DNA from: Halichoerus grypus
Lineage: Eukaryota > Chordata > Mammalia > Carnivora > Phocidae
Assembly: GCF_964656455.1 (NCBI RefSeq)
Contig: NC_135718.1
Coordinates: 46,810,014 to 46,874,013, forward strand
DNA: 64,000 nt
Reading direction: 5' to 3'
In this document: positions 56,301 to 64,000 of the stretch, in pieces
Layout of the letters: every line of letters starts with the position of its first letter
Numbering within the stretch: position 1 is the stretch's first letter
Translations under genes and position numbers: made by a program
The notes under the pieces: generated by a model
The model's input: the letters and a program-made list of their open reading frames with translations, nothing else
Told to the model about the DNA's origin: nothing
Database searches by the model: none

Positions 56301-59300
56301 AGTTTCAATAATGGATAAAAACAACCAAACAAAAGATCAATAAGGAAATAAGGGACTTAAACAACACTATAAGCTAGTCAGACATAATAAACAGATACAG
56401 AACACTGTAACAGCAGAATGTACGTTCTTCTCAAGTGCACCAGAAGCATTCTCTGGACTACATGTTAGACCACAAAGTAAGTCTTAAATTAAAGAATACT
56501 GAAGTCATACTCCTCCCCACCCCCAATCATAATGGAAAGAAACTAGAAATCAATAGCAGAGGGTAAACTGGAAAATCCACAAATCTGAAAATTAATCAAC
56601 ACTCAAACCACCACTGGGTTAAAGAAGTCACAGTGAAATTAGAAAATACCTTAAGACAAATGAAAAACATAACACCAAAATTTATGGGATGCAATGATAG
56701 CATTGCTAAAAGAGAAGTTTTAAATGTGCTTGTTTAGAGCTATAAAAGATCTGAAATCAACAATCTAACTGTATACCTCAAGGGACTAGAAGAACTAAAT
56801 CCAAACTCAGAAGATAAAGGATCTAATGAAGATAAAAGCAGAGATTAAAAAATAGAAAAAAAATTGAAAAACAACAAAACAGTTGTTTTTTTGAAAGGAT
56901 CAACAAAATTGATAAATCTTTCCCTAGATTAACTAAGAAAAAAATAAAATCAGAAATGAGGCCACTACAATGTCATAAACATAAAAATGATTACAAGAGA
57001 ATACCATGAACAAATGTACACCAACAAATTGGATAACCTAGATGACATGGATAAACTTCTGGAAACACACAACCTACCAAGACTGAAAAACATCCTGAGA
57101 CAATTAAAGAAGATGTAACAAATAAATAGATATATCTATGTTCATGGATTGGAAAACTAAATACTGGTAGAATGTCTATACTACCCAAAGTCATTTTTTT
57201 AAAGATTTTATTTATTTATTTGACAGAAGGAGTACATGAGAGAGCACCAGCAGGGGGAGCAACAGGCAGAGGGAGAGGGAGAAGCAGGCTCCCAGCTGAG
57301 CAGGGAGCCCGATGCGGGGCTCGATGCCAGAGCCCTGGGAATCATGACCTGAGCTGAAAGCAGACGCTTAACGGACTGAACCACCCAGGCGCCCCTACCC
57401 AAAGTGATTTACAGATTCAGTACAACCCCTATCAAAATTCCAATAGCATTTTTTGTGGAAATAGAAAAATTCAGCCTAAAATTCATTTGGCATCTCAGGA
57501 GATCCTAAAGAGCCAAAACAACCTTGAAAAAGAGCAATTTGGAGATCTCACACCTTCTGATTTCAAAACTTACGAAACTACAGTAATCGAATAAGTGTGG
57601 ATGCTGGCATAAAGACAGAAAGGTAGACCAGTGGAATCGAATAGAGAGCCCAAAAATAAACCCTCACATATATGGTCAAATGATTCTTGACAAGGGTCCA
57701 GACCATTCAAGGGGAAGGGATAGTCTTTTCAACAAATAGGGTTGGAAAATTGGATATCCACATGCAAAAAAATGAACTTGGACCCTTACCTTACATCATA
57801 TACAAAAACTCAAACAGATCAAAATCTCAACAGAACTAAAAAATAAAAAACTCCTAGAAGAAAATGGGGGCAAAATCTCATGACATTGGATTTGGCAATC
57901 CTTTCCTGGGATATCAAAAACACAGGCGACGGGGCGCCTGGGTGGCTCAGTCGTTAAGCGTCTGCCTTTGGCTCAGGTCATAATCCCAGGATCCTGGGAT
58001 CGAGCCCCGCATCGGGCTCCCTGCTCCACGGGAAGCCTGCTTCTCCCTCTCCCACTCCCCCTGCTTCTGTTCCCTCTCTCACTGTGTCTCTCTCTGTCAA
58101 ATAAATAAAATCTTAAAAAACAAAACAAAACAAAAAAAAACACAGGCGACAAGAGGGGGAAAAAAAATCAGACTACATCAAAAATTTAAATTATGTATCG
58201 AAAGACACAGTCAAGAAATTGAAAAGGCAACCTAAGGAATGGGAGAAAATATCTGCATATCATATCTAATAAAGGGTTAATATCCAGAATATATAAAGAA
58301 CTCCTACAACTCAAGATTAAAACAAACGGGATTTAAATGGGCAAAGGACTTGAATAAATATTTCTCCAAAGATACACAAATGGCTACAAGCATATGAAAA
58401 GATGTTTAATTTTACTAATCATTAGGGAAACATAAATCAAAACCTTAAAAGAAAACTTCCATCATAGTTTGTCTCTGCCCGACATGTGTCCTTTATTTTT
58501 TTTTTTTAAGGATTTATTTATTTAAGAGAGAGAGCGCACGCAGGGGGAGGGGCAGAGGAAGAGGGAGACAAGCAGACTCCCCACTGAGCAGGGAGCCCAA
58601 GGCGGGGCTGGTTCCCAGGACTCTTGAGACCATGACCTGAGCCAAAATCAAGAGCCAGAGGCTTAACCCACTGAGCCACCCTGGCGCCCCCAATACGTGT
58701 CCTTTAAACAGTTGAGCATCGTCTCTACTTTCTACCAGCCCCAGGTTTGTGCTTCTGACTTTCTGAACTCACCGGAAAGTTCCTTTTTTCTTCCTTCTCA
58801 CCTTGTTTCTCCTTTCCCAGGTGAAGACACAGCACACGTATCAAGAGCAGGGCTAATTCTCGGAGAAGCCATTGGCATTTGGGGTGAGTGCTTTCTGAAA
58901 AACTCTCATACACTCGTACATGGACTCACTGTCTCCCTCCAAGGTTGACAGTAGCTCCCTCCAGTCAGAAAGATAACAGAAAACTGCCCCCACACATATC
59001 CAAATATTGGCTCTAGGGACTCCAGCCCTTCCTAAATGCTGCCGGATGAGTTAACAGACCTCTTTTGAGTCTCCATTTCTCCACCTAACAGGGTCTAAGC
59101 GGATCTATAGCATGGAGCCATGAAAAAAAATGAATGAATAAATCCCAGCTCATACTAAGAACACAGTAACTGTTGGCTCTTACCCCTTTTCTCCCAGAAA
59201 CTCATAGAGACTATAGGGGAACGGTGACCATGTTGCATTCCAGACCACCCGTAACCCAGAGCCAAAGATGATAGCTAACTGGATCCAGGAGAGGGAGGAA

Positions 59301-61380
59301 GGCCACAACAGAGCATTCTGGAGGCTGATTCCTAGCCCTAGGTCTCCATCCATAGCAACACAGCAATGTCAAAGACCCAGGCTTCCCTAACCTGGTCTGA
59401 AATAATCCCAAAATGACCTACAAAGAACTACAGATTGCTTAGAGAGAAAAATTACCCTGGAATTTCCAAATCCAACCTTCTTCATTAAGAGCCCCTCCCT
59501 ACTTTGCAAGTGAAGAGACAGATTCAGAGTCAGTCTGCAGGGAAGGAATTGCCCAGCGAGAACAGCTCACAACCTGCGTATCACACTCAGATACTTCCAC
59601 TTGTGGGAGTGAAGATTAGATTAGCTGCTACAGGGGAAAAAAAAAAAAATCCAGTGGACAAGGCAGGTCTTGAAAACACTAATAATGGTAATTTTCTTCC
59701 TGTTTACCATAAGTGTTTCCTCAGAGAATATTAAGAAAGGAGGGCAGTACGGAGTCACCCCCTGCACAAAGTGGAAGCTAATGAACACCCAGCAATGTTG
59801 TTAATCTCATCTGTGCTGAGCCCAATCCTACAAATCAATAAAAAGGGCCTGAAGGGAAGTAGGGAAAGAAGCCCCCATTTTTTGTTTTGTTTTTGTTTTT
59901 TGTAAAATCCATCTCTCTGGGCCAAACCTTTCCTATTTTTGTGTGACCATGAGCATATCATTTCACCCCTCAAGACAGTGCTCCCCCAAGAATTATTTGC
60001 TCCCAGTGTCATAATTCCTATTTAGGAATCCTTTTACCTTGGGAAGTAACAGAAGTTGGAAGACAGTAAGTGCGTTGCCCAAGGGCATGAGCAAAAAGAG
60101 GCAGAAGCTGAAGGTCAAATCTAGCCTTCAGGCCAGACACACAGTGCGGTTCCTTAACTCCCAGGGCCTCAGATAAGGAAGGAGGCGGATGAATTCCCAC
60201 AACATTAACCCCATGCAAGTTGGCCTGAGCCCAAAGGACAACTTCCTTCATGGGAAACAAAGTAGTTGAGCTCTGGAAGTTTTATTTAAATCTTTGATCC
60301 TTGGCTGGGAGTAAGAGGCTGGTCCAAAGTAAAAGGAAGCACTGTATTTAAAAAACTCTACCTTCCCCCACAAACTTCAATATATACCACTTTCCTACCC
60401 ATTGCCCTTGAGAAGTGTCAAAGTTCTCCAGCTTGAGGGCTTCTTCAGAGGTTCAGGGGAGCGCACCTACTTGTATACACTTCACCGAAGAAGGAAGGGT
60501 CCTCCTCTATGGGGGAAGGTTGACCTCTTTTGAATGCACAGCTTAAGGAGAAACGCACATGGAGTGGGGACACACACCTAGCCAACCAGATCAGCCAAGA
60601 ATCAACCCTGGTGTCAACGGGGTGAGAGATGTCACAGCCAGATCAACCTCACATCCACAGATCTCCCTCTTGAGCCACTGGTTGTGAACAGACTCCAAGT
60701 TCTGTAGGGTTTGGGAACACACAACACTAACAAGGGAGCAAGACAGCACTCTGTTCACGGCAAAATGGCACTCAGGGTCTTTGCTTAGGGAGACCAGCTG
60801 GAGATGGCCAAGATGGGGGGGAAGGGGGTTGGTAGATCTGGTTTGAGATTTTACTGCATCCCCTATCCCCTCCCACTCACCATCAATCTATATAAAGACT
60901 TCCCAGCATCTCTGAAAAGCAAATGTGCACATTTATTAAAAATAAAAACTCAGTGGGACACCTGGGTGGCTCAGTCGGTTAAGCGTCTGCCTTCGGCTCA
61001 GGTCATTATCTCGGGGTCCTGGGATCGAGTTCCACATCGGGCTCCCTGATCCATGGGGAGCCTGCTTCTCCCTCTCCCTCTGCCCCTCTCCCTCTGCCTG
61101 CTGCTCCCCCTGCTTGTGCACGCGCTCACTCGCTCGCTGGCAAATAAAAAAAAAAAAAAAAAACAGTAATAATGAGTGAAAAAAGTAATAGAAACTCAGT
61201 AAAAGTTGCAAGCAAACAGACATTCTTTTGTATCATCTCAGACCCTTAGGAGCAGGGCTCTGGAGTCCACCTACCTGTGCTCTGAGGCTGATGGCCCACG
61301 GGGCAGTGCTGAAGGCTACGGTCCTCCCAGGCCATACTCTGCATCTTTGGCTGCTCTCCGGACGCTGGGCTGAAGGCCAT
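52628..61380 (-). CDS. CPHX-family homeodomain protein (spliced, 3 coding exons)
   Basis: Putative DNA-binding transcription factor of the eutherian preimplantation (totipotent-cell) PRD-like homeobox group. Coding exons on the minus strand are 61380-61275, 55513-55311 and 53350-52628. The junctions (CAG|GTAGGT, TTTACAG|GT, GAT|GTAAGT, CTCCTTAG|AAC) keep one frame of 343 residues. The homeodomain is residues 58-117, exactly 60 long, with Arg5, Phe8, Leu16, Phe20, Tyr25, Ala35, Trp48, Phe49, Asn51 and Arg53. Residue 50 is Gln, and an intron falls between positions 46 and 47. Tail: Arg/Gln-rich after the homeodomain, then Ser/Tyr/Gln-rich, with no second known domain. The ATG at 61380 is the first in frame after an upstream TGA and has G at -3 and +4. 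The [13 protein letters not shown] run and the next residues resemble CPHX proteins as I recall them. It could be another divergent PRD-like member. No lesion is seen in the frame. Confidence 0.78.
53351..55310 (-). other. CPHX intron 2
   Basis: About 2 kb with one short-form SINE (54535-54645). It separates homeodomain positions 46 and 47. Confidence 0.75.
54535..54645 (+). mobile_element. Can-SINE, short form
   Basis: GGCTGGCTCAGTCAGATGAG head and TGTTGGGTGTAGAGCTTATTT tail. Flanks GGTATCAGTTCATGA / GATATTGGTTCATGC show its age. Confidence 0.88.
55311..55513 (-). CDS. CPHX middle coding exon (homeodomain positions 1-46)
   Basis: 203 bp. The two leading bases complete Gly36, and 67 whole codons follow. 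A basic Arg-Gly-Arg-Lys stretch precedes the homeodomain arm Arg-Arg-Lys-Phe. It ends after Ala-Ile-Asp at the GTAAGT donor. No stop lies in the used frame, while the other two frames stop within the first 30 bases. Confidence 0.88.
55630..55807 (+). mobile_element. Can-SINE, with internal deletion
   Basis: About 20 bases are missing between GGGATC and the CGGGAAGCC segment. Target duplication AAAGTAAAGCCCTA. Confidence 0.92.
57194..57395 (-). mobile_element. Can-SINE, long form
   Basis: Reverse-oriented copy in L1, flanked by TACCCAAAGTCATT / TACCCAAAGTGATT. Confidence 0.94.
57931..58138 (+). mobile_element. Can-SINE, long form
   Basis: Full-length copy in L1 with an AAAAC-rich tail and the perfect target duplication AAAACACAGGCGAC. 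Confidence 0.95.
58496..58691 (-). mobile_element. Can-SINE, diverged long form
   Basis: Reverse-oriented copy containing AAAATCAAGAGCCAGAGGC. Flanks ATGTGTCCTTTA / ACGTGTCCTTTA. Confidence 0.9.
58692..60950. other. CPHX intron 1, unique part
   Basis: No exon or repeat recognised. Short open frames only. Confidence 0.5.
60955..61164 (+). mobile_element. Can-SINE, long form
   Basis: Full-length copy about 110 bases from the CPHX exon 1 donor. Tail is AAATAAAAAAAAAAAAAAAA without the AATAAAATCTT element. Confidence 0.9.
61275..61380 (-). CDS. CPHX first coding exon
   Basis: Encodes residues 1-35 plus one base of Gly36, starting Met-Ala-Phe-Ser-Pro. Donor ACAG|GTAGGT. An in-frame TGA lies upstream (near 61450) with no other in-frame ATG between. 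A possible acceptor TTTCTTTTTCTAG at about 61641 suggests a further 5' untranslated exon. The assignment rests on phase match and the strong donor and is less certain than the other two exons. Confidence 0.65.
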
Positions 61381-61644
61381 TTCTAGAGCAGTTTCACAGA
61401 GGGCTTCACATCCTAAAGGCACTGCTGCTGGGCCACCATTGCTTGGGGATCACTCTGATGCAGAGTTTTGCCGCTGAGACAGGGATGGTGATGGGACCAG
61501 TGGACTCCTGGGTCCACCAATCCGTAGTTGAGTGGCCTCTGACAGAGGACTCACATCTCACTCACTAGCGTACCACCCAAAAGACACAAGGCACAGCTGA
61601 ACAGACCACAGAGCCTTCTTGCCTCACTTAAGGGTTCATCTAGA

Positions 61645-62950
61645 AAAAGAAATCAAAAGTCAAGATCCCCTGTATTTTCTGAATCTACTTTCTCAAAGAA
61701 CGGGAGTGTCAAGTCTCTTCCATATCCCAAGCTTGCGAAGTTCCAAATGATTTCTGAACTTCACAGAACATCGAGTCCTTTGTGAAGTAGGAAAAACTAA
61801 AATCCCAGGGCCACTTTCATTCTTCCAGGCTAGCTCTTTTGGTTTGGGAAATTTTTTTAAAACTTTGTATCCCGTTAACTGGTTGCCATCCATGAAAATT
61901 AAGAGAGAGAAGAGTATGATGACCCCGGCAATCCCACCGCTCAACTCTGCTGTCCAGCAACATGGCCCATCTTATTTCATGAAGCCACCCGTTCCACTCA
62001 TCTCAACAGCCCCTCCAAATTCTGAAGTGAATCCTACACGTATTGTTTCACCCCGAAACACTTCCGTATATCTAAAATATAAGAAATCTTTTTCTAAGGC
62101 CAGTTCCTTATTGTCTGTTATTTATTAAGGTTGGGTCTACTTTTTCTAAATCCCACCCCCAAGTTTTATTGGGATATAATTGACAAGAAATCCCTTTTAT
62201 GTAACCAAAGGTGCATTTTTAAATTACCCGAGCCTCTCTGAAAGTCCTACTGCCCAAATCTAGTGTACAGCAACCAGTCACACATGCGACCTGAGCTGTC
62301 CCCAGCCTCTAGGCCTGCACTTTTCAAAAAATGAAAGCTCAAAGCCCTACAAAACACTAGAACATCAAGTAGGCTGCCTCCCCCCCCCCCCCACAGCAAC
62401 TCACCCTTAGGAGCCTCCTTGAGCCTCCTGCCCAGAGTCTTTCCGAGTGATAAAGCGACGAGCGTCCGAGCAGCAGTAATATACCCCCGAGGTGCCCACC
62501 CTAGACCCACCTTACACAGAACCCTGGATCGCCCCGCCCCAGACACACCTCTTGATCACATCACCTTTTCAAAACCTAATTTCCATTCTTTAAGCACCAC
62601 TGAAGCTAATTTTATTTAATCCCCATAATACCCTGACAAAATAGGTATTATTTTTTCCCCACTTAGACTTGAGGACATTGGGGGCAAAGAGGTTCAGACC
62701 ACAGAGTGAGCCTCTGGCAGGAGCAGTCTGACCTCTGACCTCATGTTTGTCACCATCACCCGATTATGTGACAGACTGCTGACCACCAGTGGACGGTAGC
62801 TTCCTATGGTTCACAGATGATCCACAGTGCTTGATATGTCCCTGACGAAGCCCTACTGGGTGAGACTGGAGGCAGGAGAGACCAGAGATTAATACTGAAT
62901 AAGGATGATGGGCATTAGATCACTGGCTAATTCCTCTTATCCCTTAGACA
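61645..62950. other. Region upstream of CPHX
   Basis: Likely promoter side of CPHX. No TATA box or exon stands out. It includes a poly-C run near 62380 and a MIR-like fragment at 62600-62760. Confidence 0.45.
62600..62760 (+). repeat. MIR-like ancient SINE
   Basis: 'TTTAATCCCCATAATACCCTG' and 'CACTTAGACTTGAGGACATTGGGGGC' follow the MIR order. Confidence 0.55.
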
Positions 62951-62956
62951 GTCCTT

Positions 62957-63170
62957 TTTTTTTAGAATGATTTTTTTTTTAAGATTTTATTTATTTATTT
63001 GACAGAGAGAGACACAGCGAGAGAGGGAACATAAGCAGGGGGAGTGGAAGAGGGAGAAGCGGGCTTCCCGCTGAGCAGGGAGCCCGATGTGGGGCTCGAT
63101 CCCAGGACCCCGGGATCATGACCTGAGCCGAAGACAGACGCTGAACAACTGAGCCACCCAGGCGGCCCCC
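62957..63170 (-). mobile_element. Can-SINE, long form
   Basis: Reverse-oriented copy with the perfect target duplication CCCTTAGACAGTCCTTT at 62941 and 63175. Confidence 0.95.
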
Positions 63171-63439
63171 GCCCTTAGACAGTCCTTTGATATAACTGAA
63201 ACACCCATTTTACAGATGAGGAAACTGCAGGTCACTGGCATTTTCTACACAACTGTAGGACTTTCCCAAATGTGTGGGAGAAAGTTTTTTTTAACGCTCC
63301 AGGTGTGGAAAACACAACATCTGTTTGACAGCTGTTTCAGATTATTTTGTCAGAATTCAGAGGGGTCCACATGTTCCCCCATCTATTTAACCAAACTACA
63401 AATCTATGTGGCAGGCCCAAAGCACAGATTTTTCATACA

Positions 63440-63540
63440 TTAACTTAAATTGTAGCAGCCCAATGGGGATAGATACTACTTATACCCAATATACATTTGA
63501 GGACACTGAAGCACAGAGAGGTCAAACTCTAAAAACAGGA
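63440..63540 (+). repeat. MIR-like ancient SINE
   Basis: 'TTGAGGACACTGAAGCACAGAGAGGTCAAAC' style core. Confidence 0.5.
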
Positions 63541-63599
63541 AAATGCCTAGAGAAACATAAAGTAGATGAAAGTAAGGGTTTTAACTGGGCAAGTTAAGA

Positions 63600-63712
63600 G
63601 GCACCTGGTTGGCTCAGTCAGTAGAACATGCGACTCTTGACCTCAGGGTGATGAGTTCAAGCCTCACGCTCGGCAGTTCGGCATAGAGCTTAGTTTAAAA
63701 AAAAAAAAAAAA
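63600..63712 (+). mobile_element. Can-SINE, short form
   Basis: GAGGCACCTGGTTGGCTCAG head, ACTCTTGACCTCAGGGTGATG, and GCATAGAGCTTAGTTTAAA tail. The bases ACTGGGCAAGTTAA flank it on both sides. Confidence 0.88.
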
Positions 63713-64000
63713 TTACTTGGTATTGACTGGGCAAGTTAATGGCTGAAGTGGAACAGGAGCCCAATGTTCCTGACTTGATCCCAGTGTAGATCATGCCTCA
63801 CCAACCAAAGGGAAGAAAAAGCATGAGGACACACAGACTCGAAGGGCAGATGAAATCATGGGAGGTCACGTCAGTGAGTTATGGCTGTAGATGGGTCGTC
63901 TGCTGGCTGCTGGGGTCAGAGGCATTGACAGTTCCGCCGGTCTGTTGGGGCAGTAAGCAGGGGCTCTGAGGTAGTTGAGGGGAATATCTGGGAAGCAGGA
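63713..64000. other. Window end, no gene recognised
   Basis: Nothing beyond the SINE flank is recognisable. Confidence 0.4.

Larger units (their letters stand above)
55900..58443 (+). mobile_element. LINE-1 ORF2 region with SINE insertions
   Basis: Sense L1 with 'AAAGAAACTAGAAATCAATAGC', 'AACCTAGATGACATGGATAAAC', 'CAACAAATAGGGTTGGAAAATTGG' and an end near 'AAACATAAATCAAAACC'. The frames are broken and the 3' end is missing. It lies antisense within CPHX intron 1. Confidence 0.85.
55514..61274 (-). other. CPHX intron 1
   Basis: About 5.8 kb. It holds a truncated L1 (55.9-58.4 kb) with two SINEs inside, and three further SINEs. I see no other homeobox exon. Confidence 0.7.

Noticed and set aside
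61693..61944. Open frame with a hydrophobic start, upstream of CPHX on the same strand
   Set aside because: It ends before the CPHX first exon, is not in a spliceable relation that I can show, and resembles no family.
1..64000. Search for neighbouring collectins (MBL1, SFTPA1) and for DUX-type double homeodomains
   Set aside because: No further collagen-lectin exons and no second homeodomain were found. Such genes would lie outside this window.
1..64000. CRISPR arrays, operons, riboswitches
   Set aside because: Spliced genes, SINEs and LINEs show mammalian nuclear DNA. The regular repeats present are SINE copies and short tandem repeats.

Overview
This is nuclear DNA from a carnivoran mammal, most likely an arctoid (bear, seal or mustelid lineage). 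I count 39 copies of tRNA-Lys-derived Can-SINEs, recognised by a 'GGCGCCTGGGTGGCTCAG' head, a CT-rich middle and an (AAAT)n tail ending AAAATCTT-An. Their sequence is unlike the dog-specific SINEC_Cf subfamily as I recall it. Exon-intron genes, LINE-1 3' ends, an endogenous-retrovirus LTR and a Tigger-type MITE fit the same picture. The organism call is inference from repeats, not from a database search.

Layout. 1-7.8 kb is intergenic, with three SINEs, one Tigger/MER28-like MITE and no gene I can support. 7.8-22.8 kb is a complete surfactant protein D gene (SFTPD) on the minus strand: a non-coding exon 1 behind a TATA box, a signal/N-terminal exon, four 117-bp collagen exons, a neck exon and a C-type lectin exon. 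The joined exons give 375 residues, with 59 uninterrupted Gly-X-Y triplets and no frameshift. Intron 2 holds an L1 into which a SINE and then a poly-A-tailed 3' fragment of a retroviral transcript were inserted at the same target. 22.8-52 kb is repeat-dominated: nested L1 and SINE insertions, a solo LTR inside a tandemly repeated L1 5' region, and a purine-rich tract.

52.0-61.6 kb holds a second gene on the minus strand. Its three coding exons join in frame into a 343-residue homeodomain protein with a canonical 60-residue homeodomain split by an intron between positions 46 and 47. I assign it to the CPHX (cytoplasmic polyadenylated homeobox) family of eutherian preimplantation-embryo genes. 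61.6-64 kb is intergenic with two SINEs and old MIR-like sequence.

Functionally the two genes are unrelated: SFTPD is a secreted lung collectin and CPHX is a putative early-embryo transcription factor. The points most worth following are (i) a CPHX gene directly upstream of SFTPD, (ii) an apparent switch of the SP-D N-glycosylation site from the collagen domain (Asn90 sequon lost) to the lectin domain (Asn323 sequon present), (iii) substitutions at ligand-contact positions of the lectin domain, and (iv) a 58-bp spacerless palindrome in SFTPD intron 1.
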